Shown: positions 1 to 12,841, numbered from the stretch's first letter. The stretch is 64,000 bases of DNA from Sialis fuliginosa (GCA_961205875.1 OY540809.1:11916267-11980266), one strand, 5' to 3'. Program-made: numbers and translations. The notes: generated from the sequence alone by a model not told the origin.

Positions 1-2899
1 TTAGATACGCGATGTTCAGTTTCATTATTTTGATCAATTTATCTTCTTGATATTTTACGAGTTATAGATGGATTTAGGTTAGTTTGGGTAAAGCTATGTA
101 TGTATCTAATAGACAGACACACAAACCAGTATAAATTTTGTTTGTTTGTGTCGGTTTACTGTCAAAAATCCTACTTTTTATCTATTTCTGGTCAAATCGG
201 AAGTCAGATACATATAGTAATTTTTCATTGGGTTAACGGATGAAACAAAAACCAGTCAATTGACTGACATTTTTCGGTCTTATCTCGACGAGATTGCCTT
301 TAAAATCGAACAAGACGAAATCGATATTAATTTAATTTATAAATCGTTTTAAAAGAATATTGGTAATTACTAAAACTTTGTTATTTGATGTTATTATTTA
401 AATAAGTTTAAATCAATAATCAAAGTAAAATATATAAGATTCAGATCGAATTTTTGATAGTATATTTCTTTGGAATTTTAAAACTAGTAGGTATGATCAG
501 ATAATCTATGAATATATGCATGAGAGTTAAAAATTAATAGTTAACATCAATGTCAAGTATTGGTTTTTATTTGTGCGTTCAAATTTAAAAGAAATAACAC
601 AATCTATATACAATAGTCATTGTGAGTTGTATAATACATAACTGTCAAGATTATAATACAATGGCAAACTATTTTGTTGCTAAATATTATCTCTATGTAA
701 ATTTTTATAAAATTCAATGTCGAAAAATTTAAAATTACTATCATTTATTTCAAAGGAAAAAAGTATCATTCTCACATATAAATTAAAATGTTATTTGATG
801 TCTTTATGAAAAATAAATAAATATAGTCCTGTCATAGATATAGAGAATGGACCACGCATCTGACTCGAAAACAGAGTCGTGTCAAAAGAAAGAGATAGAA
901 ACAGGTTTGGAACTTATTCTTTTTTTTAAATAGGAGTGTAACTATTTCATTCTTGGCCCCGAACATTAAAAATATTCATAGATATAAAGAGGTTAAAAAA
1001 CAAAAAATAATTAATATTATAAAAAAAAATTTATTTAAAAAAAAAACAGTTATTCTAAATAATATAAGTTTCGAATTTTTTGACCCAATTTTAATATCTT
1101 GTTATTCCTTTTTCGTAGCTTCGTAATGTAACCTAATATCAAAAAAAATATTTAAAATGTTGTTAAGTAAATCTTGTATGTGCTGTTTGTAAGTGCAATC
1201 CACCTCATCATTTTGTAGCAACCACATGGGAATTGATTTAAAACTATTTTTTATTAATATATAGGTATTTAATATTTTTGATAGCAAAAATGTTATTTTC
1301 CCGGAATATCCGTTCATAATTTTGCAAATTTCTATCAGATCAATTGATGTTTTTTTTTTTAATTTCCTCGATGAAATGTGAACCATTATAGTGTGTTTAT
1401 TGTTTATATTATTTACTTTTCTAATAAAAAAACTTATTGCACAAAAATCACAAGATAGATATACAAAAATATATCGGACAGATATTTTATATTTTAATAT
1501 TAATTTTATAATCTTCCCTATAACCTCCCTCCCCGTCTAGGTTATTGCTTATTTAATACTTATTATATACGGGGTACACATTAAGAGTGGATATTTATTA
1601 TTTATATACGTAAATGTAATAATGAAAAAAAATATTTGAAACCGATATAGTTTTAAATTAGCTGAATTTTATGTTTATATTTATCAATATATTTAAATGA
1701 TTTTCTTATAAAAAGATAAAATTTATTACATTATAATAAGATTTTGAATATCGACAGTAACTAAGGTATGATAAGTAAATATCTACTTATCTGCAAAAAA
1801 ATCTGACCATTTTACTGATTAAAAAATTATTAGTAACAAAATATTGGCGTAGAATACCCCATCAATAATTGCAAAAGGGTATACAAATTTTAACCAAGTT
1901 AATTTTATTGATCTTTAAAGTTACCATATACATGTATATTCCAAATTTTAAAAATCTAATGTCCGGTATTACAACCTAGGTAATAAAATTTGCTAGCAAG
2001 CGGGGTATTAAACTTATATGACGATTCTCTTTGAATTTTTGATAGATAGTTGCATGCGTAGTAAGTTGATTTTTACCATTTTTCTCAAGGTTAGTAAATA
2101 CACTTTAGTAAATATACTTTACATACCTTTTTTTAACTTACTATGCATGCAACTCTGTCAAAAACTCCTAGAGAACTGTCATATAAGTTTGATAGCCTGT
2201 TTGAAAGTGTTTGCAAGCTAGCAAATTTTTCCAGACATAAATCTAAATCAACATAAAATAATATTATATAGTTTTTGTCTTTCGTGAAAAATTATAAAAT
2301 ATACAAATGCCTTCTTTCTGCACTTACTTGTTAGCTATAGAAATGGTACATGGTCTAATGAACTCTATTAACTCCAAATTAATCTCGACGCAAGGAAATT
2401 ATTAGGAAACATAAATGATAACATTTATTTTGTTTCAACAAAAATATATAATCTGAAAACTATGGAATTTGAAATTGATATGACGTAAATCGAAATTCTC
2501 ACATGTTATCAATATTTTGTATCCGTGCATATATTACACAATAGTACTTAATTTAACATTATTTTTATTAGTACATACAGTACCTACATGTACAGGTTAT
2601 ATTGAAATAAAAAAAAATTGTCTATTAATATCATTTTAAATATGACAAAAAGAAATTTTATTTCTCATAATAAAAAAATTGATTGAAAATCATTTATTTT
2701 TAAATGAAAATATTTTTTAATATATTGATCAAATGGTTTTCTTTTCGCGTCAATGTTATTCAGATTTGATTGGAACATTTGTCTAATTATTCTACCAAAC
2801 GTCAAACTACTTTTTTCAATAAAAAGAAATGTAAAAAATATCACAAATGTATTTTTTTGCGCATATCGAAAATGTATATCTCGAAATAAATTTTGCGGG
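1..2899. other. A/T-rich intergenic DNA, no supported gene
   Basis: Only short open frames without recognisable domains occur here, with no splice-linked coding pattern. About 1600-1860 resembles the DNA at 14400-14540 and 19195-19330 (shared words such as CTGAATTTTATGTTTAT and CAGTAACTAAGG). This suggests that the 5' flanks of genes 1 and 2 descend from a common duplicated segment. Confidence 0.6.
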
Positions 2900-2907
2900 A
2901 TTAATAC

Positions 2908-3556
2908 CAGAGACCTGAACCTGAACTCGAACCCGAAACCCGAAAAACCCCGTATTTTTCATTAACCTGAACCCGAACCGAACCGCTATATTTTAAAGTC
3001 AACGAACCTGATCTGAATCTGAACCTTTTCATGGATAACCGGTAACCATAATACATATATGTATTTTTTAAAAGTTCAATAAATTATTTTTTATAATTTA
3101 ATATTTTTCTCTAATGATTTTTAAAAGAGATAAAATGTACTAATACTGTTTGAATTTTATGTTATGACGTGACTTATCAAGTCAACTACTAAGATTTACA
3201 TATTTTTTAATTTCTTTTTTAATTCTCTAACTGATTTACATTTCAATTTACACAAAAAATCTAAAAGGTAGAGATTTCAATCTTTAAAATGTAATTTCAT
3301 TTTTCCCCTCTTTAGCAAAATTTAATGGCTATTAATGTTTTTTTTCTTCTTTAGAAAATATTTTATTTGTTAATTATAATTTTTTTTCGAACAAAATAAT
3401 TTTCTTTCAATTACAAACATGATCGTAAACCCAAACCTAAACCCTAAAAAAATAACGGTTTTTGAACCCAAATAGTATTCACCATGCTGAACCAAAACCC
3501 GAAACAACATTTATATTTGAAACCGAACCATAAATAAATTCCGGTTCAAATCCCTG
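2908..3556. mobile_element. hAT-type non-autonomous element (MITE)
   Basis: The left end reads CAGAGACCTGAACC and the right end, reverse-complemented, reads CAGGGATTTGAACC, so the termini are imperfect inverted repeats starting with CAG. The flanking 8-mers attaatac (2900-2907) and attgatac (3557-3564) match at 7 of 8 positions, as expected for an old hAT target duplication. The ends are rich in GAACC/GGTTC words and there is no coding frame. The element at 38631-39019 has similar GAACC-rich ends. Confidence 0.8.
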
Positions 3557-4317
3557 ATTGATACATTAGTGTATAAAAGTGTCCATTTTTGAAAAAAAAT
3601 CCAATATTATCTTTTATATCATCCTTATATTTTTTTATTTAAATTAATTACAAAGATAATTTATTAAATTTAATTAATAATTCGCTCCATGTTAAAATTA
3701 ATATTGTTTTTATGACACACATTTTTATACATTACCTACAATTTTCCTCAAAAATACTTCAACTAGTGAGTGAACAAGGATCTCAAATACAATCACTAAT
3801 AATATATACATATGTTATAACTAGAGAAGAAATTTATCGATATGAGTTGTCTAATATTTGTCTACGTTTTTTAACATTACATAAAAAAGTATTTTAAAAT
3901 GATAAGATTAATTAAATATATATGTCAAGTAAATCTAACATATAATAATAAATACATTGTACTTATGTATGTCACATTATACTTATAGGTAATTTAGATG
4001 AAATAGAAGAAAGAAACTTCATAGGAAAAATACCAATTAACATGATTAACAAATAGAAACTAATACATATTAGTACATATATATGTATGTACCTAAACCT
4101 AATGTTTTCAATTTCAATATTAAACACCTACATATTGGATATGCATCAATCTGGTCACTTATAATCCAATATTAATGTATTTGAAATATAAATATATAAT
4201 TTCTTTTTTACCCCCCCCCCCCCCCCAGCGCTCTCCTTCTCACCGTAATTATCATCATAACCCCCGAGTAAAATCTCTTGATTCAATAGGGCTCTCAATT
4301 TTAAATATTATTATAAT
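3557..4317. other. Intergenic DNA, nothing supported
   Basis: A/T-rich DNA with an uninterrupted C tract near 4210-4227. No gene, RNA or mobile element was recognised. Confidence 0.5.
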
Positions 4318-4736
4318 CTAGTATCGGCTATGGTCGACATTCGACCAATATTTTACCTGCCTTAACGATAAAATACACACATGAATTTTTTTGTGCACAT
4401 CTATGGCACAGTACCTAACCTAACCGAACGTAATCTAACCTGCTTTTACAACAAAAATTTCCAAATAAAAACACTACAACAGAAACCCAATACTATTTAT
4501 TTTTGCCGCTTGGTGGCGCTAGAAGTATTGATATGCTGTTGAACGATGCGAGGATAAATCATGTTTGTACGATAACTATATTTTACCTGCCTTAACGGCA
4601 AAATACACACATGATTTTTTTGTGCACTATCTACTGTACCTTTCGAATGATATAAGTTTCATTTACCTCCTTTTATAATAAATACTAAAAAAAAAACGTA
4701 CGACAATTTTTGGATCTTCACGTATTAATATATATA
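4318..4736 (-). mobile_element. Dispersed repeat, Helitron-like ends (copy 1)
   Basis: Related blocks occur at about 5820-6075 (opposite orientation, in gene 1 intron 1) and at about 44570-45045 (same orientation, gene 4 intron 5). Shared words include TTTTACCTGCCTTAACG, GTGCACATCTATGGCACAG and CCGCTTGGTGGCGCTAG. Read on the minus strand, the repeat starts near TCTATATATATTAATACG and ends with CTAG, which resembles the 5'-TC...CTRR-3' ends of Helitrons. No coding capacity is seen. That it is a repeat is clear; its Helitron nature is inferred. Confidence 0.55.
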
Positions 4737-4856
4737 GATATGAAATGGTGTTTATTTATTTAGTCTTAAAAAATAATAAATGAAATAATGAATAAAAATT
4801 AAATGTTAAAAAAAATAACAATTAAAAGAAATCTATTTTAATTTATGTTCTATTAA

Positions 4857-4916
4857 GATAATAACCTTATCTCAGAGTTATCACTGTCTCTAGCTGAAGA
4901 CCGACAGGTATATAAG
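4857..4916 (+). promoter_or_regulatory. Gene 1 promoter: GATA-like motifs plus TATA box
   Basis: TATATAAG lies at 4909-4916, 83-90 nt before the start codon. GATAA (4857-4861) and two reverse-strand TTATC motifs (4867-4871, 4878-4882) lie upstream. The same TATA word preceded by GATA-type motifs recurs at genes 2 and 3, which supports a conserved core promoter. Function is inferred from position and conservation. Confidence 0.6.
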
Positions 4917-4998
4917 TCTTTAACATAAGAAATTATGTATCAATAACATAATACCACTATATGAAAAATAATAATAATTATAATATCAAAATTCAAAG

Positions 4999-7900
4999 AT
5001 GGTTTGTAAGGAAACAGATAATGACAATATTATCAGAGGACCAGCTCTTGATTTTGAACCAAAATACAGCTTAGGAAAGCACATATTGGGAAAACTAAAA
5101 GAAAATGGTGATGCTGTGGCAGAGGTAATTTATATTTTACAAATATTCTAGTTTTAGATGATTTAATGCATTTAGTTCGTACAAAACCATAAATATCAAA
5201 ATTCAAATATCGTATTTTTATGTTAATAAAAATGGTATTAATTTTATTAATACTGGTATTTTCCCCTTTTTTCAGTGAAATTCAAATCTAACTTAAGTAT
5301 CAATTTATGTGTTATGTGTTAGTATTTTTCAAATATACAATACCATATCCAAATTTCAATATCGTATTTTTATGTTAAAAACCGGGATATTGGTATTAAT
5401 ACTAATATTTCCTCCTTTTTTAGTGAAATCCAAATCTATACTTAAGTACTAATTTATGTGTTTTTATTTTTCAAATTAATAAAAAAAATTAAAAATGTGG
5501 TGTGTGCCTTACCCACATAAGCGCACGGTTGCAGTGAAACTTCATTTGTTTTCATAAACCATGCGAATTAAATAAATATAGTAAACGATTATTAAATTAA
5601 CAATAAAGCGTATTATTTTAATACAAAATGTTACGCTATCTAATCATCTCTGTATCACGCATAACCGACGTAAAGTGACTTGTATGCATGCGCTTTTCAT
5701 CCATCTTTCTTGTATACGTCTGCTTACGCATATGCCACACTCTTCTTAGCGTTTCGCCTAAAAACATGTCGAATATTAAAATATGTCGAGGTCATTCCAA
5801 TTTACTAAAGAGGTTATAGCAGGTAAAATAAAGTTAACATACAAACATGCTTTCCCCTCTCGCTGTTTGTTTAGTTCCCCTCGCATCGTTCATAGCAATA
5901 CTCCTAGCGCCACCAAGCGGCAAAAATAAATAGATTTCAATTCGCGTTCAATTGCAGTGTTTTTAGTTGGACATTTTTGTTGTAAAAGCAGGTTAGGTTA
6001 GGTACTGTACCATACATGTTCACAAAAAAAATCATATGTGTATATTGCCCATAAGGCAGGTAAAATATTGATCGAATTTTAAATTTAAAAATTAATAAAT
6101 CTATGTACTATAATATTACTTAAATCATAATTTACTTAATTTATTGAAATAAGCCCTTTAGATATGTATTTGTTACAATTAGATTTATGTACCAACTGAT
6201 GAGAACTTTACGTATTCGCAAATAAGAGAGAAAAGTATTCGCGTTGCCTTGGAGATGCAAAGACTGGGAATCAAACATGGAGATATTGTATCTATTTGTG
6301 CCTACAATCATCCTGATGCAACTTTACCTTTCTTGGGAGCCCTTTACCTTGGTGCAATTATAGCTCCTTTAGTGCCTGCAGTGCATATAAGTGAGTAAAT
6401 ACAATGATTTTAATGATAAAATATAATATAATGATATACATATAATTTTAGCTGATCTCAAGAACTTATTAAGTTTAACGAAACCTAAGATAATTTTTTC
6501 TGAACAGTCATCAGTAGATACATTAGAAAAAGCTGCAAGACTTATTGACCTTCCTGTTGATATTGTTGTATTTGAAGAACCAACACCAAACCATCGTGTG
6601 CCTTTCTCAAACTTTTTGAAACAGAAAGATTCAAAAGCAGAGGAAGAATTTGAAGCTATTGATTTTGAAAATCCCTTTGACCATTTGGCTTGTATTATGT
6701 TATCTAGTGGAACAACTGGATTTCCCAAAGGCGTTTCACTTAGCCATGGAAATATTTTACAAAGTATTTATTGTATTCCGTAAGTATTTTATAACTTTTA
6801 CTAGATTTTAAATATTAATTCTTCAAAAATACATTTTTAGAACTCCACCACCTATACCTAATTTATCAGTAATCAATACGTCGTCATTATTCTGGGTTAC
6901 TGGTGTCTTGGTCTGTTTGGTTGCGATTGATAAAAAAATAATAAGAATATCACTTCCTTCTTTCGAAGTAGATTCAATTATGACAGCAATAAACAAATAC
7001 AAGGTAATTCTATTTTATATGTATATATATTCTAGTCTTATGAAGTAATACTTCTTTAAGCACGTTCACGGTGAAATTTTAGTAATGTAACGGTAACGAA
7101 AAGCACGCAACATACAACGAAAACAACACCTGTTAGGTGTAAATAATACAAATATCTGTTATGATAGTCGGTAAAACAAGTTTTTAATTTTGCATTTGCA
7201 CACTAGATGTTACTACGCCAAAGTTATATAACTTCGAATGCGCATATTATCCCGTTACTAAGCGTAATTAGTAATTAGGTTTAAGTAAAATTAAATGTCC
7301 TATATATTTTTACAGCCATTCCAATTTATGATAACTTTAACAAATTTAGCAAATATATTAGCACATCCAAATGTTGACGAACAAGATTTTTCATGTGTAC
7401 GTATCTTAACAATTATTGGAGCTAAAGCGACTGAAAGTCATATAACAGCCGTTAGAAAACTATTTAAAAGTGCTTTAATATCATCTGGATATGGGCTCAC
7501 AGAAACAGCTGGAAGTGGCTTCGTTACGCGAGGTGTTGAATCCAGTTCAATTGGTTATCCATCGTCAGGCATTGAAGCAAAGGTATAGAAATAATGATAA
7601 AAACGTTTAGATTTTTATCTACCTATAACTTTAGGTTATCAACTCAGAAACAATGGAAATTCTTGGGCCAAATGAAATCGGAGAGTTATGTATTAGAGGT
7701 GGTGTTATTATGAGTGGTTATTACAATAATCCAAAATTAACAGCGGAGAGTTTAGACGACGAAAAATGGTTACACACTGGTGATCTTTGTTACTATGATG
7801 AAAATAAACATTTTTACATTGAAGGGAGGCTCAAAGAACAATTTAAATGCAAAGTTTGGCATGTAAGTCATGACTGTAGTTCATTTAAAAACATTGCTAT

Positions 7901-8287
7901 CTATTTTGCTTCTTGTTATAGGTATTGCCTCAAGAATTAGAAGATACGCTCGTTCAGCATCCTGATATAATTCAAGCAGCTGTTGTTCCAGTCCCACATC
8001 CATTAGACGTTAACAGAGCTAAAGCTTTCATAGTCAAGAGAAACGGATCAAGATTAACAGAAGATGATGTTCAAACATTTATGAAAGGTAAGTTTATATA
8101 TTTATTATTTTCTAGATAATTATTATATGAAAATTGAATATTGATTTATTTTGTAGAACGATTAAGTCCTTATAAACAACTACTAGGTGGAGTATGTTTT
8201 CTCGACACATTACCAACAACTCATACAGGAAAAATAATGAAGAAAATTTTGAAAGAAATGGTAATTGACACAATGCCATCGAAATAG
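4999..8287 (+). CDS. Gene 1: acyl-CoA synthetase / 4CL-like adenylate-forming enzyme (subfamily A)
   Basis: Eight exons join in frame: 4999-5124, 6183-6390, 6452-6779, 6841-7003, 7316-7582, 7635-7862, 7922-8087 and 8157-8287, giving 538 aa. All introns are GT-AG. ANL-superfamily motifs are present: P-loop SSGTTGFPK (196-204), A5 YGLTE (334-338), ribose-binding TGD (412-414), Arg429 and hinge Lys431, and A10 Lys521 in HTGKI. The family activates a carboxylic acid as an acyl-adenylate with ATP, then usually passes it to CoA. Oddities: Val438 stands where the A8 loop normally has Gly, the luciferase/4CL His motif after the P-loop domain reads SSLFWVTG, and the C-terminus MPSK is not a standard PTS1, so a cytosolic location is likely. 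The substrate is unknown. Exons 6-8 are far closer to genes 2 and 3 than exons 1-5 are. Confidence 0.92.
5190..5480. repeat. Two-copy tandem repeat (~152 bp) in gene 1 intron 1
   Basis: Two adjacent diverged copies share ATATCGTATTTTTATGTT and AGTGAAATYCAAATCTA, offset by about 152 bp. No coding frame. The repeat helps explain why intron 1 (5125-6182) is the longest intron of this gene. Confidence 0.6.
5820..6075 (+). mobile_element. Dispersed repeat, inverted copy in gene 1 intron 1
   Basis: This is the reverse complement of the repeat at 4318-4736, with shared blocks CGCCACCAAGCGGCAAAA, GTTGTAAAAGCAGGTTAG and AAGGCAGGTAAAATATTG. The copy is truncated at its CTAG-type end. It lies wholly inside intron 1. 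Confidence 0.65.
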
Positions 8288-8432
8288 ATAGCTCATAATT
8301 TATAACATTATAACCTTAGCCTTGGATATTTTTATTGAATAATGTTATCGAATAAGCACAAAACTAATATAAGTGTCAACAATCACATTCTTGATTTTCA
8401 AAAAGTAAAAAAATATGTTTCCTTTTGACGTT

Positions 8433-8438
8433 AATAAA
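8433..8438 (+). terminator. Candidate polyadenylation signal of gene 1
   Basis: The first AATAAA after the stop codon lies about 145 nt downstream and before the hAT element at 8530. Position is the only support. Later AATAAA words near 9534 and 9602 are alternatives. Confidence 0.35.
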
Positions 8439-8529
8439 CAGGTTATAAGTGAATATTTTATACCAATAACAATTCTAATACACTACAGCATTTTGAAAGT
8501 AATTATAACTTGCATTTGTTCTCTTACAT

Positions 8530-9469
8530 CAGGGCTGGCCAACCCGCGGCCCGCAACGCTCTTATGTGCGGCCCGCGGCCACATATGAACAAATTATGTT
8601 TTTATAATGTTTATTTTAATTATCAGGTGTTTCACAATGACAGGTTGGTTTTAATTTCCCGTTGTTTTCTTTAAAATATTGTTCTATTTATGTGACTTAA
8701 CTACTCATTTTAATTGATAATTTTGTTTTATAATATAATACAAATTTTGAATTTGAATTTTTTTTGTGAATAAATAAAACCATTATTTATTAGTTTTTTA
8801 AATACTTGAAACAATATATTATATATATTTTTTATTGTTGGTAAAAATTTTTTTTTAATTTACTATGATTGAACACTTGCTTGTTTTTTCCCTTCGGATC
8901 GAATGAGTCAAATTTACAACACTTTATCTGTGACAGGGCAAAATATTGAAATTTTTTTTGTTATTTATTGATTATACAAAATCGTAAAAATCTCGGTTTC
9001 TATGCGAGGTAGTGGGTAATTTTTTCTCTAAAACTCCTGCACTTATGTAAGTTTTTTTCCACCTGCACCGGATCGAATACGATCAATTACAATCTTTCAT
9101 TTGTGAAAATTAGCTTTACATTTTTTATACTAACACATTTAAGAATTTAGGGCTGGGGGGGTTAAAAATTGAATACATAAGCTATCTATTGGCTTTTTAT
9201 TTATTGCTCTATGATTATTAGTTCCGGAGATATAAGCTTTCAAAGTGTGACATATTTTCGTTATATTCGTGTTTGCGAGCTTATTCTCTAATATTGCCGG
9301 GGAAGACGTAGTTCTACGTAAAAAAAAGAGAAAAAAAATTGATTAAAAAAAAATTCAAAATCGGAAAATCTAATTTTTTTACAAAATTTATTATTTATTT
9401 ATATGCGGCCCTCGGAAATTTTTAGGTCGTCAATGCGACCCGCGGTGCAATTTGGGTTGGCCAGGCCTG
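8530..9469. mobile_element. hAT-type non-autonomous element
   Basis: The element starts CAGGGCTGGCCAACCCG and ends CGGGTTGGCCAGGCCTG-like, giving inverted termini. A shorter relative with an intact 8-bp target duplication lies at 26288-26890. The flanking 8-mers here (tcttacat, tcacatat) no longer match well, so this insertion is older or its ends are rearranged. No coding frame. Confidence 0.75.
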
Positions 9470-9930
9470 TCACATATTATTTTATTTCGTTATATACCTA
9501 CTGAATTATTTATTTTTTATTGTTAGTTATCCTAATAAAAAAAAGTTTTCGATATGTTCTTTCTAATCCTTATGTACATAATAATATTTATTGATATGTA
9601 AAATAAAGTTTATGATATAACTGCAATCAATAGTTGTTTATTTAGCAAATACTTTTAAGATTAATTCAATGTAAATCCTTAGATAGATCATGGCCATCTA
9701 CGATCAAGGGTATGAAGTGAAAAAATAATTATAAGTGTTTAATAATTGACTTTTGATAAGTTGCAAATTTGAGTGTTAGTGGTTCTTCTTTTCCTTTCAT
9801 TACCATTGTTTTTTTGCAATATCTTTTTTATTTCTTGTGGGTATCATATCTTTAAATACTTACCTATTGTAAATCAATAATAATTTCAATCTTTAAAAAA
9901 AATATTATTTGATGTACGACCATTTTAACT

Positions 9931-10061
9931 ATAGTTGTAACGGATATCCACATCCACATCCTCCAAAATAGGATCACAATCATCCGCATCCCCAAACCCT
10001 ACCTTCCCAATATCCGCATCTGCATCCTCATCCGCTAAAATGACATCCGTTACATCCCTAA
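9931..10061. repeat. Short inverted-end repeat rich in ATCC words
   Basis: The left part contains GTTGTAACGGATATCC and the right part ends GACATCCGTTACATCC, so the ends are imperfect inverted repeats. The interior is dominated by CCACATCC/CCGCATCC words. It is probably a short MITE. No clear target duplication was seen. Confidence 0.5.
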
Positions 10062-10238
10062 TTTTCACCATAGTTAAAGAGGTTTGAATATTGCCAATTT
10101 TTCTCGGTAAAATATTTTAATCGGGTAATTAATTAAGTGAAATTAAAAACTTCTTAAACTAGTAAGTACCAGATTCAGAGTATGATTAAATGTAATTAAA
10201 ATTGTAAATATATATAAATCTTTATATGTGTATATTTA

Positions 10239-12841
10239 GAGTGGAGCGAAAAATTTTTTGTTATACATTCGAATTTTTATAAAATTTGCACAAGCGAATT
10301 TAAATTGCGGCGCCCCTACAAAAGTTAGTATAGGGTGTGAAGAAGTCACAAAAAAATTTTCAATGAAATTCGAGATGATCTTAGGTTCGAACCGATCGAC
10401 CAAAAAATGACATGAAAATGTGGATACCTAAAAAAATAAAAAAGATTCGGCAGAACATCAGAAGAATGGAATTAAATGAATAGTTAACTGAACATGATTG
10501 GCACAACAACAAGTTATCATAATATACCGTTTCCGTGAACATAACCTCAAAAACCTAGGTAACTTAAGGTCAATTGCTCACTTTTTACTGTTTAAAGTAC
10601 TCTGATTCTCGAAAAACTTGCAATAAGGGCTAATATCAGCAAAAATAATTGTCTTTGAATCAAGCACTCAATATTGACCTTTTCCTTGACCTTAACCTCA
10701 ATTTTCAGGGTAATTTCAAAGTAAAATGCCCATTTTTTAGTGTCAAAAGCAAAATGCTTTTAGGAAAACATACAATAGATGTTTTCTTTTTAACAAGAAG
10801 TTATTGTTTTTTTATCAAACACTTATTATTGCCCTTTTCCTGGAGCCAAACCTCAATTTTTAAGGTTATTTCAAGGTTAGTCTTCCATTTTCAATGTTCA
10901 AAGCACTCTGGTCTTAGAGAAACATTTAACAGAGGCTACTTATTAACAAGAAGTTATTGTTTTTGTATCACAAATATCAACACTTATTATTGCCCTTTTC
11001 CTTGAACTTAACCTCAATATAAGTCTCCCATTTTTAATCTTTAAAGCATTCTGGTCTTAGGGAAACATTCAATAGAGGCTACTATCAGCAGAAGATTTTT
11101 GTCTTTAGATCAAGCTTTCATCGTTGTCCTTTTCCTTGACCTTATTTCAAAACAATTTGACAATTTCCAAAGTAATTTCAAAATCAAATGCCTTGATCCA
11201 AAGACAACATTAGATAATGGCCTCTATTGAATGTTTCCTTAAGACCAGAATGCTTTGAACATTAAAAATGGAAGACTGACCATTAAATAACCTTAACGAT
11301 TGAGGTTAGATTCCAGAAAAAGGTCAGTAATAAGTGATTGATACAAAAACAATAACTTGATGCTAATAGGAAAATATACAATTACCTTCGTTGCATGTTT
11401 TCCTCAACGTGTTTCGTTTTAGATACTAAAAAGTGGGCATTTGATTTTGAAATTACTTTGAAAATTGAGGTTAAGGTCAAGGAAAAGGACAACGATGAAA
11501 GCTTAATCCAAAGACAAAAATCTTCTGCTGATAGTAGCCTCTATTGAATGTTTCCCTAAGACCAGAATGCTTTGAACATCAAAAATGGGAGACTAATATT
11601 GACATAACCTTAACGATTAAGGTTAGGTTCAAGGAAAAGGGCAATAATAAGTGTTGATTTTTGTGATAAAAAAACAATAATTTCTTGTTAATAAGAAAAA
11701 AATGCATTGTATGTTTTCCTAAAAGCGTTTTGCTTTTGACATTAAAAAATGGGCATTTGACTTCGAAATTACCCTGAAAATTGAGGTTAAGGTCAATATT
11801 AAGTGCTTGATCCAAAGACAACAACTCTCTGCTGATAGTAGCATCTGTTAAATATTTCTCGTAAGACCAGAGTGCTTTGAACAGTGAAAATGGAAGACTG
11901 GCCTTGAAATAACCTTAACAATTGAGGTTAGGCTCCAGGAAAAGGGCAATAATAAGAGTGTGATACAAAAACAATAACTTCTTGTTAATAAGAAAACATG
12001 CATTGTATGGTTTCCTAAAAGCATTTTGCTTTTGACACTAAAAAATGGGCATTTGACTTTGAAATTATCCTGAAAATTGAGGTTAAGGTCAAGAAAAAGG
12101 TCAATATTGAGTGCTTGATCCAAAGACAACTCTCTGCTGATAGTAGCCTCTGTTAAATGTTTCTCTAAGACCAGAGTGCTTTGAACATTGAAAATGGAAG
12201 ACTAACCTTGAAATAACCTTAAAAATTGAGGTTTGGCTCCAGGAAAAGGGCAATAATAAGTGTTTGATAAAAAAACAATAACTTCTTGTTAAAAAGAAAA
12301 CATCTATTGTATGTTTTCCTAAAAGCATTTTGCTTTTGACACTAAAAAATGGGCATTTTACTTTGAAATTACCCTGAAAATTGAGGTTAAGGGCAAGGAA
12401 AAGGTCAATATTGAGTGCTTGATTCAGACAATTATTTTTGCTGATATTAGCCCTTATTGCAAGTTTTTCGAGAATCAGAGTACTTTAAACAGTAAAAAGT
12501 GAGCAATTGACCTTAAGTTACCTTGGTTTTTGAGGTTATGTTCACGGAAACGGTATATTATGATAACTTGTTGTTGTGCCAATCATGTTCAGTTAACTAT
12601 TCATTTAATTCCATTCTTCTGATGTTCTGCCGAATCTTTTTTATTTTTTTAGGTATCCACATTTTCATGTCATTTTTTGGTCGATCGGTTCGAACCTAAG
12701 ATCATCTCGAATTTCATTGAAAATTTTTTTGTGACTTCTTCACACCCTATACTAACTTTTGTAGGGGCGCCGCAATTTAAATTCGCTTGTGCAAATTTTA
12801 TAAAAATTCGAATGTATAACAAAAAATTTTTCGCTCCACTC
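10239..12841. mobile_element. 2.6-kb foldback element with internal ~305-bp repeats
   Basis: Both ends read GAGTGGAGCGAAAAATTTTT in inverted orientation and are flanked by TA on each side (10237-10238 and 12842-12843), as for Tc1/mariner-type insertion. The outer arms (about 10239-10960 and 12110-12841) are near-perfect reverse complements over roughly 700 bp. The centre carries several tandem units of about 305 bp; the word GTGCTTGA recurs at 11803, 12111 and 12415. Open frames in both arms are by-products of the repeated DNA and not supported genes. No transposase is seen, so it is non-autonomous. Confidence 0.85.

Noticed and set aside
6369-6728. Minus-strand 119-aa open frame
   Set aside because: It is antisense to gene 1 exon 3, which has the P-loop and joins in frame with its neighbours.
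10649-12328. Several similar open frames (MSLNQALNIDLF... and relatives) on both strands
   Set aside because: They lie in the arms and tandem units of the foldback element, so the similarity comes from repeated DNA. They lack domains and codon-like conservation.
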